This document shows positions 33,880 through 40,922 of a DNA stretch of 64,000 nt, in pieces. Position 1 is the first letter of the stretch; every line of letters begins with the position of its first letter. Source of the DNA: Bacteroides intestinalis (GTDB lineage: Bacteria; Bacteroidota; Bacteroidia; Bacteroidales; Bacteroidaceae); the NCBI RefSeq assembly GCF_003464595.1, contig NZ_QRZF01000002.1, forward strand, positions 230,052 to 294,051. The letters are read 5' to 3'. The notes beneath the pieces are model-generated. The model was not told where the DNA came from, made no database searches, and saw only the letters and a program-made list of their open reading frames with translations. A program made the position numbers and the translations under genes.

Positions 33880-33910
33880 TTTGTTCTTATCAAATAAATA
33901 CGTAACTTTG
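33880..33910 (+). promoter_or_regulatory. consensus promoter of the element-borne tmRNA
   Basis: TTTG (33880-33883), 19 bases, TAACTTTG (33903-33910): a full match to the Bacteroides TTTG-N19-TAnnTTTG promoter, 12 bases before the 5' end of the second tmRNA. Confidence 0.75.
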
Positions 33911-33922
33911 AAATATCATTTT

Positions 33923-34317
33923 GGGCTTGACTGGAATTGACAGCGAGTTGGAATGGTATGTAAGCATGCAGTGGGTCGGTAATTTCCACTTAAATCTCAG
34001 TTATCAAAATTTTATCTGGCAACGAAAATTATGCTCTCGCTGCTTAATCGAAGTATAGTAGATTAGCTTTATTTCTGCCAAAGTGGTGGAAACGAGATGT
34101 CGCTCAAAAGCTCTTGCTCCGAAGCGTTTGATAAAGCGGCACAGCAAAATCGGGGATAGTTTGAGTTCTTCTCCATAGCTCTTACGAAATATTAGGAGAT
34201 AAGGCATAGGTTGGTGGCTTTGGTCTTGCTTATGCTCGAAAACCGAAGGCAAAGATAAGCATGTAGAAAGCATATGGTTTCCTCGTTTGGACGGGAGTTC
34301 GATTCTCCCCAGGTCCA
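33923..34317 (+). ncRNA. ssrA: second tmRNA carried by the mobile element
   Basis: A 395-base gene colinear with the chromosomal ssrA but clearly diverged. Acceptor stem GGGCTTG pairs with CAGGTCC; the fourth pair is C-G where the chromosomal copy has G-C, a compensatory change, and the G3-U pair for alanine charging is kept. The T stem is GGGAG/CTCCC, again with coordinated changes. The tag frame starts at GGC 34018 and reads GNENYALAA, then TAA at 34045. The conserved CTCAG..ATCAAAATTTTATCT block before the resume codon is intact. A consensus promoter precedes it. All this suggests a working tmRNA rather than a decayed duplicate. Confidence 0.93.
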
Positions 34318-34591
34318 CTTTTGATGAGCGGTAAGTATATCATGAAAACTAATGGTGTTTTCTGTATTGCTTGTTGTTTTGTACCTTGAGTTTTTGTGAA
34401 TACCCCGATTTTGTTACTCCATTCCATCCCCTTTGAAATTTTAAAGTATTAAATAATCTAATCCTTTCTGTAAGCGATTTAAGTTGTTTTTCTAAAATTG
34501 TTATTTAAAAATATATTAACATGGATGATTAGTTGCTTATAAATAGTGACAGTCTTCCTGTTTTGTAATAACCTTAAAAATCAGATCTCTT

Positions 34592-35380
34592 ATGGAAAAG
34601 AAAATTTTGTATTTACTTACATGCGTTGGGCTATGTTGGTCTTCTTGTACTAATGAGGTTGATGAATTTATAGGTAATGTTGAACCAAGCACCCGTTCAG
34701 TTTCAACTGCCTTAAACGCTAATTTGGCATCGTTATTTACAGGAGGAGCTCCGACATTAACTTCTGCTGAAATTAAAGAAGTTAATGATGCTTATGCAAA
34801 AATGACCAGTATAAATTGCTATAGAAATATAGATGAAGCAGTACGCAATAAGACTTCTTATGCTGGAACTATCTTTTTGGATGACACATATGCGTCGGCA
34901 TATTTTAGAAAAGGAAGTTTAGCTTTTCCTCCTTATGGTATCTTAGCCAGCAGCATGGAACATGAGTTTATTCACATGTATCAAAGAGATGTTCAGGGTA
35001 AAAAAGTAGATACTGATAAGGAAAAAAGAGATACAGGTATGATGGAATTTGAATTAGCCTTTTATCAAGGTATTATTAGATATATTCATGCTGGGTATTC
35101 TTGGACTTTTAAAGGTGAAGATGGTGACCCTTCATATCAATCGTTATGGACTTCGGGCTTGACTGACCCTTCTTTAATACCTCAATATGAAAGAGAATTT
35201 CAAACGTATGTTGCTTCTATATGTGCAAATGGGAAGCCTACATCTATAGATATTAATGAATTCGTAAAGTGGAGCAATATTTTTGGAGAATATAGTAGAG
35301 GATATAGTGGAAAAGGATATAAGTTTGGCAATTACGACTATGGTACATCATGCATTAATTCATTACTCAAACTTTATTAA
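34592..35380 (+). CDS. HExxH lipoprotein, putative secreted zinc metallopeptidase (cargo)
   Basis: A 262-residue lipoprotein (lipobox near WSSC, cysteine 19). The catalytic signature HEFIH is at residues 124-128 within SSMEHEFIHMYQ, and a glutamate in GMMEFELAF about 35 residues downstream could be the third zinc ligand, a gluzincin-like layout. The rest is alpha/beta with no named family that I recognise. It would act in the periplasm or on the cell surface. The next gene starts ten bases later and encodes a small secreted protein, so the two probably form one unit. Cargo of the ssrA element; GC is lower than in the backbone genes. Confidence 0.7.
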   Translation: MEKKILYLLTCVGLCWSSCTNEVDEFIGNVEPSTRSVSTALNANLASLFTGGAPTLTSAEIKEVNDAYAKMTSINCYRNIDEAVRNKTSYAGTIFLDDTYASAYFRKGSLAFPPYGILASSMEHEFIHMYQRDVQGKKVDTDKEKRDTGMMEFELAFYQGIIRYIHAGYSWTFKGEDGDPSYQSLWTSGLTDPSLIPQYEREFQTYVASICANGKPTSIDINEFVKWSNIFGEYSRGYSGKGYKFGNYDYGTSCINSLLKLY

Positions 35381-35390
35381 ATTTACTGTT

Positions 35391-35849
35391 ATGAAAAAGA
35401 TATTGTTTTTTTTATTTGCTTTTCTTGCATTTCAATATACTGTTGCGCAGTCAATATTTGAAAGAAAAAGTATCGGTAACAATGTGTATGTATCTACAAA
35501 TACAAGTGAGAAAAAAGCTGAGTCTATCCGAAATTTCTCATTTGCAGAAGAAAGTTTATATGCACCTCCGGTAATTTTGCAAGGATCAGTTTTTTTAGAT
35601 GAAATTTGTAATAAATATAAGTCTCAAGGTGTAAAAGGTTGGATGAATATTTTTTTGTATTCGGATTTAAATGGCTGTATAACTGATATTACATTAGCTT
35701 TTCCTGAAGGCTTAACAGTTACGGATGACGATGTTTCTCTTATACTTTCAACTGCCCAAAAGAAATGCAAATTACAGTTCCCGATAGAAGGTATTTATAA
35801 ATATAAAGATTGGGCTATTTATGATTATGTCTTCTATTTGACGAATTAG
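35391..35849 (+). CDS. small secreted protein paired with the HExxH lipoprotein (cargo)
   Basis: A 152-residue protein with a signal peptide (ILFFLFAFLAFQYTVAQ). ATG 35391 is used; the upstream ATG at 35283 lies in the preceding gene. The middle (residues c.80-110, WMNIFLYSDLNGCITDITLAF) has the strand-turn-strand look of a TonB-C-like domain, as in the 3736 and 8306 proteins of the RHS island. Family unknown. Being ten bases behind a secreted protease-like gene, it may restrain it, which is inference. A strong terminator follows. Confidence 0.6.
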   Translation: MKKILFFLFAFLAFQYTVAQSIFERKSIGNNVYVSTNTSEKKAESIRNFSFAEESLYAPPVILQGSVFLDEICNKYKSQGVKGWMNIFLYSDLNGCITDITLAFPEGLTVTDDDVSLILSTAQKKCKLQFPIEGIYKYKDWAIYDYVFYLTN

Positions 35850-35907
35850 TTATTTTTGATAAACCAATAGAACAACCTTCTTGAATTGTAGTTACCTAAT
35901 TAAATAG

Positions 35908-35958
35908 AAGAGTCGTATCAAGCTCGTTTATGAGTAATGATACGACTCTTTTGTTTTT
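35908..35958 (+). terminator. strong bidirectional-type terminator between cargo units
   Basis: AAGAGTCGTATCA (35908-35920) pairs perfectly with TGATACGACTCTT (35938-35950), followed by TTGTTTTT. It separates the plus-strand cargo from the convergent minus-strand cargo. Confidence 0.85.
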
Positions 35959-36021
35959 ACCATTGTGGAATTATACTACCCAATTTCACTAAAAGAGTGA
36001 ATTTCGCTATATTAGGGTTGT

Positions 36022-36654
36022 TTAATTTGTAAATTCCAGATAAGGTACAGCATGGATAGTAAGTTTGTTCTTGTAGCAATAATCTTTTAGTGCTTGAACC
36101 GTATATTCAATTTCGGAATCATCACCACGAAGCGGAACGAATGTAAGCGTCTCATCTCCTTTACATTCCAGCATGATGCGGTTGTCCTCTCCGTCAATTG
36201 TGATTTTCATTGGTATCAAGACTCCATTGTTTTTCACCATCCCAACAATATTGTAAAGATCCCTTGTTCTTTCCTTCAAACATAAGTCATTGTAAAAATA
36301 GAAAGTCTTCCCGGTTTGCAGGGTGATTCCTCTCGTTGTCTTAACTACATAGCCAACGGTCAATCCGCCATTTTCTTTAACGAATAAAGTGCGATAATGG
36401 TCTATGTGGTCTGTACCAAAGGATGGGTTGTCAGGATCTAGTCTGCCGTGCGCATTGAATATCACTTTTTCTTCCGACATGTTATACAAATCAGAGTTAA
36501 TAAAAAGTTTATTGTCACTCACTATAACTTCTGTCTTTGAAGTTTCTTCTGTTTGTTCGGTTTCGATTGATGCTTTTTGTTTCCCACCGCATGCGGTAAC
36601 TGACAAAACGGCAAATGATGCTATAGCGATAATAGTAAATGTCTTAATATTCAT
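36022..36654 (-). CDS. lipoprotein of unknown function (cargo)
   Basis: A 210-residue lipoprotein with lipobox VTAC (cysteine 22). After a short serine/threonine/glutamate linker comes a beta-rich domain (KLFINSDLYNMSEEKVIFNAHG in outline, then GYVVKTTRGITLQTGKTFYF and PMKITIDGEDNRIMLECKGDETL). No family is recognised. It is the last of three minus-strand cargo genes, 18 bases after the 36673 gene, so probably co-transcribed from the promoter near 38100. Confidence 0.6.
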   Translation of the reverse strand: MNIKTFTIIAIASFAVLSVTACGGKQKASIETEQTEETSKTEVIVSDNKLFINSDLYNMSEEKVIFNAHGRLDPDNPSFGTDHIDHYRTLFVKENGGLTVGYVVKTTRGITLQTGKTFYFYNDLCLKERTRDLYNIVGMVKNNGVLIPMKITIDGEDNRIMLECKGDETLTFVPLRGDDSEIEYTVQALKDYCYKNKLTIHAVPYLEFTN

Positions 36655-36672
36655 TGTTTCTTGGTTTTAATA

Positions 36673-37479
36673 TTAGAAATACCTAAATGTAACTAACTTT
36701 CCTGTGATAAATGGAAACAATCTCAAGTCTTCAAAGCCTATTATGCCCGATATAAAATCTTCTCCGTCTTCATGCATTAGAAATGTCTTATTATATATCG
36801 AACAACTACTCACATAGACGTCTTTCAGCATTGATGCCTTGATATAGAAATTAAAGGGACATTGTCCCGGTTGTATTTCATAGTCCTTTGGTTTCGCAGT
36901 AACATACGCTTCTTTGATGACATTGTTTTCTATCCCTTCTCTGTTTTCTGCCTGAAACGCAATCCCTTCATCATTTAGAGACTCGCACAGAGGGGTTATC
37001 TCTGCCATGATACGCTTTCTGTGCGCTAAGCGCATTTCATTCAGCTCTTTCATTAGGAATCCGTCTTTTTTCAATCCTTCGATAAGGGCTTTGCATTGTT
37101 CTTCATTATCGCCATAGCCTGATTCTATGAGTAGTTTTTTCATTGCGTTTTCATCATTGCCCTTGTTATACATCACCCCGAATGCCAGTTTTTGAAGCGT
37201 ATTGTTTATCATGTCGTACTGTTTGACTTTTTCTTCGAATACGGCATCTTCTTCATAATAATATTTCGACCATTCTTGAAGCTCTGTAAAGGGTGTAAGC
37301 CCTTGGAACTTTCTGTTAGACTTGCAAGCGGCTTCATATTCTTCTTCTGTTTGCCACGGCAGCCCATACCTTTCGCGTACGGCATCTTCAGGCGATTGTA
37401 ACACTTTACTTCCATTACTACAACTGCTTACTAAAACTATTACAAATAAGCCGATAATCGAATAGCAAAACTTTTTCAT
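36673..37479 (-). CDS. lipoprotein of unknown function (cargo)
   Basis: A 268-residue lipoprotein (lipobox VSSC, cysteine 20). The central part is helical and highly charged (EEEYEAACKSNRKFQ, EEDAVFEEKVKQYDM, helices with KK and EE patterns), and the C-terminal third is beta-rich. I recognise no family. It lies 23 bases after the membrane protein gene at 37503 and 18 bases before the 36022 gene in the same direction, suggesting a three-gene cargo operon whose products all go to the envelope. Confidence 0.6.
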   Translation of the reverse strand: MKKFCYSIIGLFVIVLVSSCSNGSKVLQSPEDAVRERYGLPWQTEEEYEAACKSNRKFQGLTPFTELQEWSKYYYEEDAVFEEKVKQYDMINNTLQKLAFGVMYNKGNDENAMKKLLIESGYGDNEEQCKALIEGLKKDGFLMKELNEMRLAHRKRIMAEITPLCESLNDEGIAFQAENREGIENNVIKEAYVTAKPKDYEIQPGQCPFNFYIKASMLKDVYVSSCSIYNKTFLMHEDGEDFISGIIGFEDLRLFPFITGKLVTFRYF

Positions 37480-37502
37480 ATTTACTCTTTTTTATTGGGT
37501 TA

Positions 37503-37826
37503 TTAATTGTCTATTTTTACATGAATCGGCATGTCATGATCCATATCTTCATGTTCATAATCGCTATGTCCCCCATTGTCGCCAAAAAAAGTTATCCATA
37601 TCCATAGAATAAAACCGATAACAGCACCTATAATCATGGTAGAAATGCCAAAGATTTCTTTTATGCCAAATATCCAAAATATCAACCAAAAGAAAAATGA
37701 GCCAACTCCACAAAATATGAGTATAGGAAGAACATATTCCTCGAATAAAACCCATAAATATATAGCCGCATGAAATAGAAGCCAAATTCCTAAGATAACG
37801 GCAATTCCAATAAAAATAATTTCCAT
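37503..37826 (-). CDS. small membrane protein (cargo)
   Basis: A 107-residue protein with three hydrophobic segments (residues c.2-25, 28-52, 56-80) and an acidic histidine-rich tail (GGHSDYEHEDMDHDMPIH) that could bind metal. The ATG at 37826 is chosen so that the protein begins with MEIIFIGIA; the longer frame to 37898 runs into the structured leader. First gene of the minus-strand cargo operon. Function unknown. Confidence 0.6.
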   Translation of the reverse strand: MEIIFIGIAVILGIWLLFHAAIYLWVLFEEYVLPILIFCGVGSFFFWLIFWIFGIKEIFGISTMIIGAVIGFILWIWITFFGDNGGHSDYEHEDMDHDMPIHVKIDN

Positions 37827-37869
37827 AATAAAAGAGAATTGGGTCTTGCAGCTTCCTTGAGTACCCTTT

Positions 37870-38090
37870 AGTTTAAACCACGAAGCGTGGAACTGCAAAT
37901 GCCCACGTCCTAAGTTAGAGGTCCTGAGAAAACCTTGTAGTACAGATATGGTGATAGCAGCCCACGCTATAGCGTGAGAACCACTATGCTATCCTTGTAC
38001 TACGTTCGAAGTTTCTCAGGTTTCTAACTTACAAGATAAGCATAACGCTTCTTCAAAATTCTAATATGTCTGGACAGAGTTACCTCCATC
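37870..38090 (-). ncRNA. large structured leader or small RNA before the cargo operon
   Basis: Minus-strand transcript region with nested pairings: TAAGTTAGA/TCTAACTTA (37911-37919 with 38023-38031), CCTGAGAAA/TTTCTCAGG (37923-37931 with 38012-38020), GTAGTAC/GTACTAC (37937-37943 with 37997-38003), GATAGCA/TGCTATC (37953-37959 with 37987-37993) and an apical CACGC-TATA-GCGTG hairpin (37963-37976). A separate CCACG-AAG-CGTGG hairpin lies at 37878-37890. It sits between the promoter at 38097 and the first cargo gene. A leader, a stable small RNA or a DNA cruciform site are all possible; I do not recognise a named RNA family. Confidence 0.6.
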
Positions 38091-38096
38091 CGCTTG

Positions 38097-38104
38097 CAAA
38101 GATA
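38097..38104 (-). promoter_or_regulatory. -7 promoter element for the structured leader/cargo operon
   Basis: TATCTTTG on the minus strand, followed downstream by the structured region. A TTTG word lies 22 bases upstream (38127-38130), one base longer than the usual spacing. Confidence 0.6.
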
Positions 38105-38140
38105 GTCAATTTTATTGAAATCCAATCAAATACTATCAGA

Positions 38141-39544
38141 TTACATTCTGAATCCTTTGGATTTTTGTTCTTTCTGCACTGAGTTACGCAGATGCTGCTG
38201 TAACTTCTCCCATTGTTCCTTGAACCATTCGCTGATTGGCTGTTGGTTTATAGTCAGCATCAATTTATTCTTATTGATCGGGCTTCGTTCAATTTTGAAA
38301 ATTACATTTTTTGTTTCAAATCTCTGTCTATATTCTTCGGAATAGATTTTTCCACTACATCTGAGAGCTTCCCTTTTGTATAAAAGAGAATCAACCATCC
38401 CCTTGGTAAAACCAGTGACATAGCATAATTTTTCCATTCTCAGCATTTCTTTGAGCAATGGGAACCAGCATAATGCTTTTTCGAGAATGGTATTCAATCG
38501 TGATATTTCCTTGTCTTTAGCTTCAAGCTCTTGATTATGTATTCCCTGTATATTACGAATCTGTTTGCCGTGCTGTTCCTGCATTTGCTGCATCTTGGCT
38601 TTTAATTCATCAATGCTCTTGTCACGTTTGGCAATTTCATGACGTAAATTCTCGTTAGATTGTTCCAAATCTTTTAATTTACCGCTTCCGAAAAGAGAAC
38701 CTACACTGCTGGTTATGGCTGTGGCTACATCGGTAGCTGCACTTTTGAGTTTGTCCGTACGTATCTCTGCTTTTACCTGTTTGAGTTCCTGCTCGGCGAG
38801 GCTTACCTGTTGCTCCTTGTGTCGCTTGGTTTCCTCTATACGTTGCAGTTCGGCTTTCTGTTTCTCAATGATAAAATCGTTCCGTTCCAAATGCTCTTTA
38901 CCTGTAACAGCTTTTGCCTGCCCACGTTCCATCAGGAGAATATCGGAAGCAAGGGTCTGCATAGTTGCCATATCCTCGTCATTGAGCTTTCGGCTCTTCC
39001 CGGTTTCGTGGTTCATCCAGTCGAAAACGATATGGGCATGATAGTTCGGCTTGAACCATCTGTTACCGACTTGGAAGCACTCTTTGTCTTCCGCTTCCGG
39101 CTGACCGTTCAGCCAATGCCCTTCGTCTTTGTGCAGGAAAATCTGTAGCGGAGTGATGCCCCAGCGTCTTTGACACTCTTCACCGAATTTGCGTACATCA
39201 GCCAGTGTGGTGTCCGGTCTGATAAGCAATACTCCTTCACGGATGGGTGAACATCCCGCCACCTTGATAATCTTTCCATTCTTTCCCTTGCGTTCCCTTT
39301 CCTTTTCCTGCATGGCACGTCCGGTCTTTTCCTTGACCATCCGCTTGATATTGTCATAGTGCGTCCGCAGTTCGGGAGTGCCGAAGTCGGGATTTATCCA
39401 CTGTTCGTTATCGGTGGAAAGTTCGGGAACGACATAGATTCTGGACTCCCCGATATTACGCATATACTCGGCAGTCCTTCGGTTGTGCGCCTCGCTCGAT
39501 GCGATGTTGCAAGGCTTGATATGTATGCTTGATTTTGTTGCCAT
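38141..39544 (-). CDS. mob: MOBV-family relaxase (mobilization protein, Mob/Pre)
   Basis: A 467-residue nickase that cuts at oriT and leads the element's strand into a recipient using a helper's mating channel. The relaxase domain covers residues c.1-210: N-terminal SSIHIKPCNIASSEAHN, LHKDEGHW (H138, H143) and the three-histidine-type PNYHAHIVFDWMNHETGK (H169, H171), typical of Mob_Pre proteins. Residues c.220-345 form a long coiled coil. Corresponds to MobN1 of NBU1 by position. The putative oriT lies just upstream of its start, and the cargo promoter just beyond its end. Confidence 0.92.
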   Translation of the reverse strand: MATKSSIHIKPCNIASSEAHNRRTAEYMRNIGESRIYVVPELSTDNEQWINPDFGTPELRTHYDNIKRMVKEKTGRAMQEKERERKGKNGKIIKVAGCSPIREGVLLIRPDTTLADVRKFGEECQRRWGITPLQIFLHKDEGHWLNGQPEAEDKECFQVGNRWFKPNYHAHIVFDWMNHETGKSRKLNDEDMATMQTLASDILLMERGQAKAVTGKEHLERNDFIIEKQKAELQRIEETKRHKEQQVSLAEQELKQVKAEIRTDKLKSAATDVATAITSSVGSLFGSGKLKDLEQSNENLRHEIAKRDKSIDELKAKMQQMQEQHGKQIRNIQGIHNQELEAKDKEISRLNTILEKALCWFPLLKEMLRMEKLCYVTGFTKGMVDSLLYKREALRCSGKIYSEEYRQRFETKNVIFKIERSPINKNKLMLTINQQPISEWFKEQWEKLQQHLRNSVQKEQKSKGFRM

Positions 39545-39580
39545 AGCTTCTTTTTTTTGTTTGCAATTGATTATTCTGCT

Positions 39581-39760
39581 CGCTTTCGTAGAGGGGTTCT
39601 TAGGGGTAACCCATAAGCGGAGATTGCAAAGAGAGGGTCACTCTTTGCTCGGGGTTCTCAGGGGTGAAACGCCCTGAGTGGGTCATTAGGGCAAAGCCCT
39701 AATCCCCTCGGGAGAGCCCACAACTACGAAAGCGGAGCGTGTAGTTATAGTGGGCTATAA
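39581..39760. other. putative origin of transfer (oriT)
   Basis: The gap between primase and relaxase genes is full of inverted repeats: CGCTTTCGTAG (39581-39591) with CTACGAAAGCG (39724-39734); TTAGGGC-AAA-GCCCTAA (39686-39702); GCCCAC (39716-39721) with GTGGGC (39750-39755) and inner AACTAC/GTAGTT; and the palindrome TTATAG-TGGG-CTATAA (39745-39760). TATAGTGGGCTATAA resembles the TATAGTGTG/TTATA nick region of the MOBV plasmid pMV158. Position just upstream of mob equals that of the NBU1 oriT. The nick position is inference. Confidence 0.65.
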
Positions 39761-40711
39761 CCGGAAGCCGTTCTTCTTCTCCGGTGATTGGCTGCGCACC
39801 CCTTTGGCGGACTGGAGCTGCCTTTTTCTTTCAATCTGTTTCTGTAAGTATTCGTTCAAGTCCTTGCATCCGCTGTAAATCTGCGAAGCGTCCCGGATGT
39901 ACCGGTCTCTGCCGTATTCCATGCGGATTTGCCGGAGTGCTTCCATTCCTGCATGGTCGTTGTCGAAAAAGCAGTGGATGCGTTCGTAATTGCCCAACGG
40001 ATAGAGAGCCTTGTTTATATTCGATACGGAGTTCAATACAATGTAGTCCTGCCCGTCCAATTCCGGATAATTCGGGCAGCTTTCCTGTCTCAATGTCAGA
40101 AAGGAAAGGTAGTCCATGAAACCCTCGAACACATAGCAGGCAGTCCTTGCTTTTCCCGCCTGTCTGATGTGGGAGATTTCCTTGGGGGCGATGCAGCCCT
40201 TGAAATAGGGGTTACGAACCTCAAACCCACCCGAACCGTTAGGGAATGCGATGGCAAAGTAACGCTTGCCGTTGTGGGTGTAACGGGCTTCACTACATTC
40301 TCTTTTTGCCAGTTCCAGATTTATTCCTCTACCTTGTAAATAGGAAAGCAGGGCAGGAGACGATAGCGGTACTATCTCCAGCTGCTGGAAGCTCGGACCG
40401 AAAGAGTCTTGCTTGCCAAAAGAGAAAGATACCGGGTGTACATGCGGTGTTTGTTCCGCAATCCGCTCCAGCAGGTAAGGTACATGGTCGGTAGCATACA
40501 GGTGTGCAGCCAGTTCAATGATACCGCCCCCTTTCCCTAAACCGAAGTCGTACCACTGGTTGCGTTCGGTGTTCACTTTGAAGGAAGCCTCTGTTTCTTC
40601 CCTCAAGGGAGATTTGTACCAGAGGTTGATACCCTGCTGTTTGACGGGTGAATAACCCAGGCTGTGCAGGTAGTCAGCCAGATTGATTTGTTTTGCAGTC
40701 TCGATGTTCAT
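39755..40711 (-). CDS. Toprim-domain DNA primase of the element
   Basis: A 318-residue protein corresponding to PrmN1 of NBU1. The N-terminal c.95 residues look like a zinc-finger primase domain that has kept the fold (SPLREETEASFKVN, WYDFGLGKGGGIIELAAH) but not clear zinc ligands. The Toprim domain has YVFEGFMDYLS (catalytic glutamate) and CFFDNDHAG (DxD). It would prime complementary-strand synthesis after transfer or replication of the excised circle. ATG 40711 is preferred to 40762. Its stop overlaps the oriT palindromes. Confidence 0.85.
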   Translation of the reverse strand: MNIETAKQINLADYLHSLGYSPVKQQGINLWYKSPLREETEASFKVNTERNQWYDFGLGKGGGIIELAAHLYATDHVPYLLERIAEQTPHVHPVSFSFGKQDSFGPSFQQLEIVPLSSPALLSYLQGRGINLELAKRECSEARYTHNGKRYFAIAFPNGSGGFEVRNPYFKGCIAPKEISHIRQAGKARTACYVFEGFMDYLSFLTLRQESCPNYPELDGQDYIVLNSVSNINKALYPLGNYERIHCFFDNDHAGMEALRQIRMEYGRDRYIRDASQIYSGCKDLNEYLQKQIERKRQLQSAKGVRSQSPEKKNGFRL

Positions 40712-40786
40712 AAGGAAATCGTTTTTAGTGAGTACTTTGATTATTTCTTTTTTTGCCCGCAACTCTTAAAACTATGCGGTCTGTAC

Positions 40787-40908
40787 AATCACTTCACTAA
40801 ACTCCTAATATATAGCCCCCCGGAATAAAGTGAAGCGATTAGTCTGTTTCTGAAATCACTTCACTAAATTGTCGTATATATAGGATACGGGAATAAAGTG
40901 AAGTGATT
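40787..40908. repeat. duplicated inverted repeat, iteron-like
   Basis: Two direct copies of an inverted repeat: AATCACTTCACT (40787-40798) with AGTGAAGCGATT (40829-40840), and AATCACTTCACT (40854-40865) with AGTGAAGTGATT (40897-40908). Thus four copies of one 12-mer, with the two units offset by 67-68 bp. The loops differ but both have TATATA and a CGGAATAAAG-type flank. Lies between the ATPase and primase genes, where a replication origin or operator would fit. Confidence 0.75.
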
Positions 40909-40922
40909 TTCGATGTAGCCGG

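Noticed and set aside
33719..33940. Plus-strand frame of 73 codons between the two tmRNA genes
   Set aside because: It runs through the promoter and 5' end of the second tmRNA and has no start signal; not a gene.
33696..34317. Second tmRNA as a simple tandem duplicate of the host gene
   Set aside because: The divergence, compensatory stem changes, own promoter and different tag indicate separate ancestry, and it lies inside the element borders.
34004..34427. Minus-strand frames across the second tmRNA, one containing GPGENRTPVQTR
   Set aside because: These are antisense readings of the tmRNA 3' end (T arm and acceptor stem), a well-known source of false proteins; the RNA gene explains the conservation.
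37827..37898. Longer N-terminus of the cargo membrane protein
   Set aside because: It adds a hydrophilic segment read from the structured leader and breaks the normal start into a membrane helix.
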